28,892 nucleotides of DNA from Brachionus rotundiformis (Eukaryota; Rotifera; Eurotatoria; Ploima; Brachionidae): the NCBI GenBank assembly GCA_016802295.1, contig JAESIW010000020.1:5211303-5240194 (forward strand), written 5' to 3'. This document shows, one piece after another, positions 6,610-14,833 of the stretch. Both the position numbers and the translations under genes were made by a program. The notes under the pieces are model-generated. The model was not told where the DNA came from. It saw only the letters and a list, made by a program, of their open reading frames with translations, and made no database searches. Numbering within the stretch: position 1 is the stretch's first letter; each line of letters begins with the position of its first letter.

Positions 6610-9252
6610 GTAAGAGTCATATGGTTATTTTTTGATAATTTAGTAAAATAAATTTTTAACAAGATTTCTGCAATAGCTTCTTCGTTTTCAACTGTGTTTG
6701 CTAGAGATTCAGAGCCGGATGAAAGTATTATCAAGCACCAAAATGGTGATTTGTGTCCATGGAGTATGAAAGTACACCTGTTAATTAAATTTTAAAAAAT
6801 ACATGACTAGTTTGATTTTAGATAATAGATCTTCTTAGTGAGGATCAAGAATCCGGTGAAGTAAAAAGAAAATATGAAGTATTGATTAATCACTTAAGAG
6901 TTATCAAAGTAAGCTGAATATTCTATCTAAATAGCTTATATTTTAATTTTTATTATGAGTTTTTTTGAAGATTAAAAACTATTAATTAAAATTAAGATCT
7001 GATTATTAATTGATTTTAAAGGCTTTTTTACAGAATTAGTAATTTTTGTAGTTTTAATTTAAAGCAAAGAAAAGAAAAAACAATTAAATGTAAAAAAATA
7101 TCAAATTAATTTGAAAAATTAAAACTGATCAAAAAAATAAAAATTGCGATTTTTGAAATGAAAACAAGTTAACTTAATCGACTTAAATTATTTAAATTAA
7201 ATTTAGTAAAAGAATAAAATTATCAATTATTTATTAATGATTTTATTCTACTTAAAATTTGCTGAAAATGTCTTAATTTGAGTAATTTCAGGAACTTATT
7301 TTTGAGTAAAGGTTCTTTTCTATTATGTTTCAGTTATTTTTTTTATATAATTTAAATTTTCGATTCTTTGAAATTTATTAAAAATTAATTTTGCTATAGT
7401 GTCCTTGATTATTTAGCCTATTAGTTAACAAGTTTATTTATGTTTAATATTCTGAGGCTTTTTTTTAATTCGATCCTTAATTTATGATAAAATAAAATAT
7501 TTTTTTTTACTAAACAATTAATTTTTAATAATATTTAACCATAAAACTCGTATTCTGCGAAATCTAGAAAATGCATATCCTAATTAATATCATGGTGTGT
7601 TTATTTCATCATTACAGATTAGCGAAACTGACTTAATCAAATTCTTCCAAAATAGTCTATTTTGGTTCCCAGCTTTCTGAAATGATGAAAATTATAACAA
7701 TTAAGACAAATGTCTGCTTTATTGGTATGTAACGGCGAAAAATTGGAAATTACACTAATGAACCCTAATATTAATTAAGATTTATTTTTATAGATACATT
7801 ATCTATTCAGGAATGCACCTAATTAGATCTATCTGACAACATAATTCTTTTGAAATTTTCCACAATTTAAGTTGAATACAAACTGAAAAATAACTTTTGC
7901 AAAATATTTAATTTTATTTAATTTTTTCAGTTTTGATTGTATTAATAGTCTTTCTTAATTATAAAAATCAAAATTAAGTTAAAAAATGAGCAAGATTTTC
8001 AAATGATCGATAATATAGTCCAATCATTCCAAAATATCCTTATTAATTAAAACAAATTAAAATTTTAATTTTTCAAGAAATTTTTTTCAGAATATTCTAA
8101 AAAAAAAATGAATAAATTGCACAAATTAGCCTATATTTATGAAATAGTTCAAACTTATGAGGTAAATAATTTTTTCAAGATCAATAAATAAACTTAAAAA
8201 TACAATTTTAGTCTGTGCTTTCTCTTTCATTCCATATATTCCTAAGAAATCCCAATACCATGTCCGAGATCAATAAGATTTTAGAAAATCTGCAAACCAC
8301 CTTTGAAGAAAACAACAAGTGTATAAGATTTATGGAACGATTAGCAAATCGTGGCATTTTTAGAGAAATCGATAACTTAACTATGCAACTAAATTCGAAA
8401 TTTGGTGAATATGATTTGCTTTTGGTATCTGATTATGTAAAAGATCTAGGCGAATTTATGTGTAATTACAAAAATATAACTTTGGTAGATACACAATATT
8501 TATCTCGAATAAGTGAGTTAATAACCGAGACAGCAATGCTAGTATATGATAAAATAAACGAAAATAACCCTGATTTTGATAAGCCTTTAACTAAGAGATA
8601 CCAAAAATCCAATCTTTTGAATATTACCAAAAAAATAGACAAAAATTTGTTCAAATTTGAGTCAAAAGAGCTGGTAATAAGGAAAGTTTACTTTTCATTT
8701 GAACAAATATACAAAAGCTTGGCAAAGGTAAATCAAGATTTGGTTGATATAAATAGTCAAAAGCAAATAAACGAGATTAATTTCACAAATGTAAGCACTT
8801 CATGGACTGAGAATGTTAAAAAGGATCTTAGTTTTACTCAAACTCTAATTGAAGATCTGGAAACGATTATTTTTTTCTTGATTTTTTACTTCGAAAATCA
8901 GGAAATAATATTGTATCCTTTATCGGGCCATTTGGATGAAATATCAAGAATGTTGGAAAAATATTTAAGCTATCATCTTGTATTTAGAATATATTATGGC
9001 AAAAATTATTTAAACCAAATAAAATCGACTATTAATCAAATAACCAAGTTGTTTGAAGAAAATTTAGTCGAGATAAAATCAACTACATTTGTCTTGAATG
9101 AACTAAGGCGGCGTTATCTGGACATTGTGTTTTTGGAAGAAATTGAATCTGTAAGAAAACAAAATATATCAAGACCTGCGTTAATGATCGAAGTAGAGCC
9201 AGAAATAAATTACATTTTTGATTTAATAATGGATGAAATAAAACCTTTTTGA
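6532..9252 (+). CDS. Tandem family gene 2 (6 exons, about 478 aa, unknown function)
   Basis: This is a paralogue of the gene at 1689-4615. The proposed join is 6532-6609, 6664-6771, 6822-6908, 7673-7724, 8091-8161 and 8212-9252. Introns 1, 2 and 5 match the three introns of gene 1 in position and phase 0. The introns at 6909-7672 and 7725-8090 have no counterpart there. ATG 6532 is preceded by in-frame TAG at 6526. The C-terminal block keeps LETI, a Pro-containing turn, an acidic D.I.R segment, GKNYLNQIK and a RRRYLDI region matching KERYPDL of gene 1. The protein is predicted to be helical with no signal peptide. The last exon is the only long ORF, and a start at 8215 would use GTG, so upstream exons are required. 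Exon 4 is the weakest part of the model. Function is unknown. Confidence 0.78.
6664..6771 (+). CDS. Gene 2, exon 2 (36 codons)
   Basis: Open and phase 0 at both ends. It ends GDLCPWSMK before a GTACAC donor at 6772. The L-C-x-W-S-x-K ending directly at the splice site is the same as in gene 1 exon 2. A second possible acceptor (CAATAG at 6676) would shorten the exon and break phase, so the one at 6662-6663 was chosen. Confidence 0.75.
6822..6908 (+). CDS. Gene 2, exon 3 (29 codons)
   Basis: Follows a TTTGATTTTAG acceptor and starts IIDLLSED, matching IITFLPNI of gene 1. It ends LRVIK before a strong GTAAGC donor at 6909. The intron before it is 50 bp. Confidence 0.75.
6909..7672 (+). other. 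Gene 2, intron 3 (764 bp, copy-specific)
   Basis: Very AT-rich with no internal exon accepted. A candidate acceptor CATTACAG at 7610-7617 opens a 20-codon frame that hits TGA, so it was not used. The intron ends in a good pyrimidine-rich acceptor, GGTTCCCAG. Gene 1 has no intron at this position. Confidence 0.5.
7673..7724 (+). CDS. Gene 2, exon 4 (52 nt, tentative)
   Basis: A micro-exon read as LSEMMKIITIKTNVCFI plus one base. It is flanked by a strong acceptor (TTCCCAG) and a strong donor (GTATGT at 7725). Its +1 phase is exactly what exon 5 needs, which is the main argument for it. The alternative is that exon 3 joins exon 5 directly and the run of ten A residues at 8099-8108 carries a one-base length error. 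The peptide has no obvious counterpart in gene 1. Confidence 0.45.
8091..8161 (+). CDS. Gene 2, exon 5 (71 nt)
   Basis: Follows a TTTTTTTCAG acceptor. It is read in the frame that gives YSKKKMNKLHKL and ends IVQTYE before a GTAAAT donor at 8162. The ending matches SLQIYE of gene 1 exon 3 at the same splice position. It begins inside a codon (phase 1) and crosses an A10 run. Confidence 0.65.
8212..9252 (+). CDS. Gene 2, exon 6 (last exon, 346 codons)
   Basis: Starts after ACAATTTTAG with SVLSLSFHIFLRNP, aligned with the last-exon start of gene 1. The preceding intron is 50 bp. The exon codes for the shared helical C-terminal part: NPDF (near 8567), FKFES and SFEQ (near 8650-8705), LETIIFF (near 8857) and YYGKNYLNQIK (near 8992-9025). 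It ends in TGA at 9250-9252. Gene 2 retains these motifs but is otherwise well diverged from gene 1, so the duplication is not recent. Confidence 0.85.
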   Translation, partial: SVLSLSFHIFLRNPNTMSEINKILENLQTTFEENNKCIRFMERLANRGIFREIDNLTMQLNSKFGEYDLLLVSDYVKDLGEFMCNYKNITLVDTQYLSRISELITETAMLVYDKINENNPDFDKPLTKRYQKSNLLNITKKIDKNLFKFESKELVIRKVYFSFEQIYKSLAKVNQDLVDINSQKQINEINFTNVSTSWTENVKKDLSFTQTLIEDLETIIFFLIFYFENQEIILYPLSGHLDEISRMLEKYLSYHLVFRIYYGKNYLNQIKSTINQITKLFEENLVEIKSTTFVLNELRRRYLDIVFLEEIESVRKQNISRPALMIEVEPEINYIFDLIMDEIKPF

Positions 9253-9294
9253 CTATTTTAATTTTTTATTTTTAAATTTTTGCTCTAATTAATG

Positions 9295-9300
9295 AATAAA
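9295..9300 (+). promoter_or_regulatory. Candidate polyadenylation signal of gene 2
   Basis: AATAAA starts 43 bases after the TGA stop, a spacing similar to that in gene 1 (53 bases). Support is positional only. Confidence 0.35.
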
Positions 9301-12121
9301 CTGTAAAATAACATCACATGAAAAAATAATACTAATATTTAAAAATTTTAAAATATTTTTGTAATAAAAACCTAATCGTAAATTAGTATATTTACATATT
9401 TTATTTAAAATCAAATCGAATGACAATATATTTGACATATTCATAAGATATTTTTATACAGAATCATTATCTTTCCTCGAATTCAAATTAGTACTAAAGA
9501 TTATTATCTATGAATACCTTTCTATATTTAAAGATACATTATATTTTTCGAGAATTGGTTTTAGAACATAAAGGAATATATCCAATGATTTTTTTATTTA
9601 ATTACTACAAGGACGAAATAGACTTATGAAATTTTCATAGTTTTCATTTCCTGATGATAAAAATTTCATTAGTATGTTCCATCGGTCTGTAAATTATTTA
9701 ATATTAAATAATAAAAATGTTTATTGTTAATAAATAATTAAGCAACATCTAAGCCAATTTAATTTTGAATAAAATTTTTAAAGCTTTAAAATTTTACAAA
9801 TCGAAAATTCTCTCAGACCTTCCTAGAAGGGCTGTAACCCTTTTTTTTAAAAAGGGATACTATGAATATCTAAATTAATTAATTAAAAATAACCTAGATA
9901 TCACTAGTTGCACAACAGTAAGAAAATTAAATGGAAATTTTTCAAGAATAACAAAAAAATTAATTCATTTTGATTTTATTTAAAATTTTTATATGGATAA
10001 TGATATCTTTTTTTAATTTTTTTATTGAGGCTAAGATCTAATAAATGATAATGATATAGTAAGAATGTTTCGGAAGAAACAAAAATCTATATTTTAAATC
10101 TTATCATTTTTCTATTTTTATTTATTTTTCTGTTAACTTATTTTAGCTTTGTAGTGTACAAAATTTAGGTAATTAAGAATTTGATTTTGTTAAGATTTTA
10201 ATTGAATTTTTTATCTAGCTAAAGGAAATACTAGAAAATTATTATTTATTATTTATTGATAAAAAAATTCTACTGATTTGTTCTGATTGTCTTTAATATA
10301 TATTGGAACATCTACATAACATGAATTCGAACTACGAATTATATAATATAACATGTTGGCATGTAGAATGGCGAAAGGGAAACAAATTGTTAGTTTCGAT
10401 TCAAATATCAAATCCAATGAAACATATCATTAAAAGATTTATTTTGGGTACTAAGATAGTTATAGGACTCATATTGTTCCCTTTTAATATTAACTCAGTA
10501 CCTAGTTGATATGCTGTATTCCCTCGTTTGATTATGCTTCACCAATAGCTAAGATACGCTTTTAGCACCAAAATAAATCTAGCCCTTTCTAAAGAACTTC
10601 TAATTTTTCCATAGCATAACCACATGTTTAGGCCCGCATCAATCTCGCAAATTCTTAATTTAACGCGTTATCAAGACCTGATTTTAAGTCAAAAATAAAC
10701 ATAATTTTTTTTAATTAAGCATTTGATGCAGTACCAAAAAGTAAGAAAAAAATTTTAGAAAAATTGATAATTTTTATTTTTTATTGGCTAAATTTGATTT
10801 GTGGTGCACCATGATCAAATACGGTATATATATAATTATAGTTCTATTTAAATATGTATAAATTCATATTCATTTGTGAGATTCTGTTTCAATAAATATA
10901 TTGTCATTCTACCAAAAGTATTCAATCAAAGTACCTATGGTCAAAATAGGACAAAGGATGCGCTCTTCTAGAGCAATGGTCCATAAATAAAATTCATTGT
11001 AAAGATCATTTTTTATTGAATATTTTAATCAATTAGATTCGGCTATCACTGAGATCTCTCTGTGTTATAAATTCTTCCTTAGATTCATTTGAGTATTACA
11101 CTCTTGATAAAGTTTCCCAAGCTTTTACATATAGTTTAGCAATGACCAAATAAATACCATCAGTAGCTGAAAAGTTATTGACTTCAGTATCGGGTATCAT
11201 AACATCAATTAATTAATCACTTATTAATGGATCACAAAAAAGGATTGTATTTTTGACTAAGCATTTATTCTCTAATTTTTATATTGGTCTTGTCATTTTT
11301 AAATATTTCATATAAACAAGGAACCGGTCAATTTTTGGGAAAGCGATGGATCAATTTGGTGAAGTTACAGGGTCTAGTGAAATAGGCTTGAGTTGGAGCG
11401 AAGCTTTGATGGGTGATGATAATGGTCAAATTCCTGAGAACCATCAAGAGTCAAAACTCAAGCTCAACATTTTCAAGTCAACCCGAATTCTAAATCCCAA
11501 GATAAATAAACTCTCTTAAGAATCTTAAATTATAAACTTTGGAAGAGTTTTTAAAACTTTCTCTTTTTTAAGCCGGGTAGGATGTAGTATTCTAGAGCTA
11601 ATGCTTATTTTATTGGACATTTAAGGAAACATTCTAGAATGTTTTAGTTTCAGAAGTCTCACTATACCACATCCTCTATGCATGACTCGTGTTATATAAT
11701 TTTGTCAATTTTTGTAAGCCAAAGCTACCAAACATAAGTTTCAGTTGTAAACCATTTTAAGGCTAACTTTTGGAACTTTTAAATTCAAAATAAATCTTTT
11801 AAATCATAACAGGCTTGGCTTTGAATATTACAGATAAAAAATTTGATTCTATGGAAAATATCTCAAAAGAAAAATTAGCGCTTCATTCAATTGATATAAA
11901 GAAGCAACACTTTATTTTTAGCTGAAATAGTAAGACTGTTGTCATATCTTTTTTAAATATTTTTTATAAAATGAAGCACCACTTATTATCTTTTAACATG
12001 ACGAACGGGTTTTGATTTTTCGTCCAGTACAAACATGTTTAATTTTTAAAAGTAATTTATATAAATATTGTAATAATAAAAATATTATCAATTTCTTCGA
12101 AACAATAATAAAAGATTGTTT
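9301..12121. other. Intergenic region between the tandem genes and the receptor gene
   Basis: No supported multi-exon gene. Contents noted: a T/A hairpin at 9838-9856 (CCC-T5, three-base loop, A5-GGG), a less AT-rich block at 10300-10700 that may be decayed mobile DNA, and a 57-codon coding-like ORF at 11346-11519 listed separately. The two flanking genes converge on this region. Confidence 0.5.
11346..11519 (+). CDS. Small ORF, 57 codons, uncertain (possible exon or element remnant)
   Basis: ATG 11346 (MDQFGEVTGSSEIGLSWSEA) to TAA 11517-11519. The frame is also open for 11 codons upstream of the ATG. It stands out because it is clearly less AT-rich than its surroundings and has balanced residues (Gly, Ser, Glu, Trp) instead of the Lys/Asn/Ile-rich look of chance ORFs in this window. 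I do not recognise it. It could be an isolated small gene, an exon of a larger unit, or a retroelement fragment. No flanking exon was identified. Confidence 0.3.
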   Translation: MDQFGEVTGSSEIGLSWSEALMGDDNGQIPENHQESKLKLNIFKSTRILNPKINKLS

Positions 12122-12141
12122 TTTATTTAAATGATTTTATT
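12122..12141 (-). promoter_or_regulatory. Candidate polyadenylation signals of the receptor gene
   Basis: Two AATAAA hexamers on the - strand (12141-12136 and 12127-12122) lie 150-170 bases past the stop codon of the receptor gene. Their position is suitable for 3' end formation, but AT richness limits the weight of this. Confidence 0.3.
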
Positions 12142-12290
12142 AAATATATTAAAAATATAACAATAGCTAATTTAAAAAAATTAATTCTATAAACCTGATA
12201 TTTTTTTAAAATTCCTGAGGGAAAACGATTTTTTACAAAAAAATATAAATACATAATGTATACATTTAAACGGTTTCTAGGACTAAGATT

Positions 12291-14558
12291 TTAAACTAGA
12301 TGAGTAGTGGTCAAATTTTCGTTTGGATTGACTAAAAACTGAATATGGTGGTGATTAGTGTTTAATTGATTGTTAAAAGTGGCGTAGTTAGGTATTGAAC
12401 TGTAGTATGCACTATCCGGGCTCCATTCTCCACCAATTAACACATTATCACACGGATAGTTGACTAAATTTTTAGAACTTTGTAACAATGTAGCCAATTG
12501 AGCTTGGGTCAAATTTTGTGGCTTGAAAAAGTGATGGGTTGATGAGGCACCAGAGCTAGAGGACAAATTGGTCGATGTTGATAAATTGTTGGTGTTGTCG
12601 CTCAAATCAGCCGAATTTGGCGACTGTAGCAGGTTAACATCTTGATTAGGTCTATAATTTCTAATTCCAATCATTGTTGGGTTTCGTCTGCCGAATTCCA
12701 ATGTATCCACGCTCTCATAAGTGTGTGCATACTGTCCAGTTGAGTCGTTTTGGATTATTTTGTTCTTGAGACCGAGTTGATGGTTCATTTTGTCATATTG
12801 ACTTTGATTAAGCAATCTTTGTACATCTTGTATTTGATCTTTGGTGAACGGCTTAAAAGCCGACTGTCTCATGTCCAACTCGCGGCTAAACTGACTCGGA
12901 TAAAACAGCGTCGCTTCTTCTTGCTTTAACCCAGGCACGGTTAATACATTTTCTGATTTGGGCTGGACAAGAGTGCCTTTCAAGCTTTTCGAATGCAAAG
13001 TATTAAACGCTTCAAAATAGTCCTGGATCATTTCTTCTCCACTCGTTTGTTTGGAGTTTTTGATAATTTTTTTCAGATTACGTCTGCACATAAACAAAAC
13101 ACCAAGATTAACAATTATGATCACTAGACCAATGCCGGATATAATTCCAGCAATAACAGTGGTGTTTAATTTTTCACTCTGTCGAACCAGAATGGGCTGA
13201 GCACTGGACGAAGCAGCAAAATTCTTGATAGACTTAAATGAAGTGGTTTGAGGCAGTTTGGTTGTGGTTGATGTTGAGGCATGGGAAGATTTTTTGGTTG
13301 TTGGTTGTGCATATTCCAAATTAATAAAATTGGATGGCTTGGCAATCATTGGTACTATGACATTATTTATGCTATTCTTGGCCGGCTTGTTGGCCAGTCT
13401 AATATCTGAAGTCTTTCCGCACTCAATGTCTACTTTGTAGTCTTGGATGGGCGCTGGAAACGAGCTTGTTTGGCAAATGAAACTATTTTTGGTGCCCGAA
13501 TCACACGATGTTGTAAAGTAACCATCTTCATTTTTTCTCTTATGAACACAATTACTGTTTAAGGCGTACTCGTACTGGCTCAATTTGCGCCACGGCCACC
13601 AAGACATGTCATTGTAAATTGTCGAATTGCTTGACCACATCCACTTTTCTTGATTGTATTGATCGACATATTTGCGCAGACCGATCCAGTACGAGTCTAT
13701 TTCCGGATAGAAGGCGTTCATGTACTGGGTCAATTTCAAGTCGGATACAACATCGTCCAATTTTAGCAAATTGCCATTCATTTGGCTGCATTTAAGATTT
13801 GCCGAGCGCCAATCGAGCTCTTCGGTAAATACCTTAATGCAGCTATCGCCAACTAATTGCCAGTCATGTTGACAAGTTTTGCTTATGCCCAATTTGAGCC
13901 AAAAGCCCTTGTAAGCCAAAGCGTCGTCGGTTGTGAAGCGAACTTGACTACTTTGGCTATTAATGGCTATTTCATAGGTCGGGTTGATCCAGCCAGAAAT
14001 GTTCCTGTTCTGGATTTTCAAGTAATCGTTGTCCTGTAACGAAAACCAAAGTATTTCGTATTTAAGGCTCAAATGGGACGATGATCTTATTGAGCATGTG
14101 CAGTCAAGATTCGGCGAGTACTCGTCTGGAAATTCGGACGATTTTATGTAAAACTCTTTACTCGAGTCGGTGAATGTTTTACGAGATTGTTTACAAATGT
14201 CAAAGGTGTTCACCTGATTTATGCATTTGTATGTGACGTATAAATAGTCGGATATTTTGGCACACTTGTGAATGTAGGTTGGCTGAGAGGAGAGGTCGCA
14301 TTGTGACCATCCGTTGCATTGTTCGGCTATTTTTTCCGTAAAGTTCATCCAGCAGTCGGACTCGTCCGGCAATCGGACCTCAGTGGACGAGTTGCGCGTG
14401 CCATAGTGCGCCCAGCCGATCCATATTTGATCGCTGACCTCACACTCAATGGACAACTGCGAGTTTATATGCTTGGTTGGCGCGAATTTGTACATCCATT
14501 CGGATTGGGCCGATGCACCAACACAGACTAGAAATACCAATGCTATTATTGCTTTCAT
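12291..14558 (-). CDS. SUEL lectin-CUB-C-type lectin single-pass membrane receptor (755 aa)
   Basis: Intronless frame. I start at ATG 14558, which gives a clean signal peptide (MKAIIALVFLVCVGASA, cleavage after about residue 17). The frame opens six codons earlier only from a TTG. Domains in order: SUEL/rhamnose-binding-lectin-like (about 31-112; Cys 39, 69, 81, 87, 99, 112; IGWAHYG core; YLYVTYKC end). CUB (about 122-225; NLDCTC and DYLKI motifs, second cysteine pair missing). Long-form C-type lectin domain (about 229-363; six Cys 229, 240, 257, 337, 352, 362 and WIGL at 291). The Ca2+/sugar-binding EPN and WND signatures are absent, so classical sugar binding by this domain is doubtful. A Thr/Ser-rich stalk follows (about 420-441), then a transmembrane helix (about 468-490) with a CRRNLKK stop-transfer sequence. 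The tail of about 265 residues has YDKM (588), YESV (614) and YATF (725), possible SH2-binding or endocytic signals. It is probably a cell-surface adhesion or recognition receptor. The ligand is unknown. Confidence 0.93.
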   Translation of the reverse strand: MKAIIALVFLVCVGASAQSEWMYKFAPTKHINSQLSIECEVSDQIWIGWAHYGTRNSSTEVRLPDESDCWMNFTEKIAEQCNGWSQCDLSSQPTYIHKCAKISDYLYVTYKCINQVNTFDICKQSRKTFTDSSKEFYIKSSEFPDEYSPNLDCTCSIRSSSHLSLKYEILWFSLQDNDYLKIQNRNISGWINPTYEIAINSQSSQVRFTTDDALAYKGFWLKLGISKTCQHDWQLVGDSCIKVFTEELDWRSANLKCSQMNGNLLKLDDVVSDLKLTQYMNAFYPEIDSYWIGLRKYVDQYNQEKWMWSSNSTIYNDMSWWPWRKLSQYEYALNSNCVHKRKNEDGYFTTSCDSGTKNSFICQTSSFPAPIQDYKVDIECGKTSDIRLANKPAKNSINNVIVPMIAKPSNFINLEYAQPTTKKSSHASTSTTTKLPQTTSFKSIKNFAASSSAQPILVRQSEKLNTTVIAGIISGIGLVIIIVNLGVLFMCRRNLKKIIKNSKQTSGEEMIQDYFEAFNTLHSKSLKGTLVQPKSENVLTVPGLKQEEATLFYPSQFSRELDMRQSAFKPFTKDQIQDVQRLLNQSQYDKMNHQLGLKNKIIQNDSTGQYAHTYESVDTLEFGRRNPTMIGIRNYRPNQDVNLLQSPNSADLSDNTNNLSTSTNLSSSSGASSTHHFFKPQNLTQAQLATLLQSSKNLVNYPCDNVLIGGEWSPDSAYYSSIPNYATFNNQLNTNHHHIQFLVNPNENLTTTHLV

Positions 14559-14586
14559 TGCACGACTTTGACGCAAAATTTAAACT

Positions 14587-14594
14587 TTTATATA
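14587..14594 (-). promoter_or_regulatory. TATA-like box upstream of the receptor gene
   Basis: TATATAAA on the - strand ends 28 bases before ATG 14558. A start site 25-30 bases downstream would fall almost on the ATG, so the leader would be very short, or supplied by trans-splicing at the CAAAG just before TCGTGCAATG. In this AT-rich DNA the match alone is weak. Confidence 0.3.
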
Positions 14595-14813
14595 TTCTTA
14601 TATTGACATTAAATAATTTTTTTATCTAATATTAAAAATATAATATATTAACATGTTATTATTATATTTATTTTAATTAATAAATAATTCACGCAGGTTG
14701 AAATTGAAGTTTAACCCTTCCAGCCAAAAATTCTGAATAATAAAAAATCACAAAGTAATTTTGATAAAGTGTCATCATTATATGAAATAACATAAAAAAA
14801 TTTTATTGTACAA

Positions 14814-14833
14814 ATCTAGTCACGTGACTAGAT
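14814..14833. promoter_or_regulatory. Perfect 20-bp palindrome with E-box (GTCACGTGAC)
   Basis: ATCTAGTCACGTGACTAGAT is its own reverse complement over all 20 bases. Its core GTCACGTGAC (14819-14828) is the E-box form bound by bHLH-zip factors of the USF/MITF-TFE class (the CLEAR-type element). It lies about 260 bp upstream of the receptor start codon, where a promoter-proximal element would be expected. Binding is inferred from motif knowledge only. Confidence 0.5.

Noticed and set aside
7618..7680. Possible exon after CATTACAG (ISETDLIKFF and on)
   Set aside because: The frame meets TGA after 20 codons with no donor before it. The downstream exon at 7673 fits the phase better.
8466..8654. 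62-codon - strand ORF
   Set aside because: Antisense shadow of the last exon of gene 2.
10303..10509. 68-codon + strand ORF
   Set aside because: It begins with a non-ATG codon and has no recognisable domain. The opposite strand is equally open over part of it, so it is more likely decayed mobile DNA.
13258..14531. Three + strand and one - strand ORFs of 60-70 codons
   Set aside because: All lie inside the receptor gene in other frames and lack independent support.
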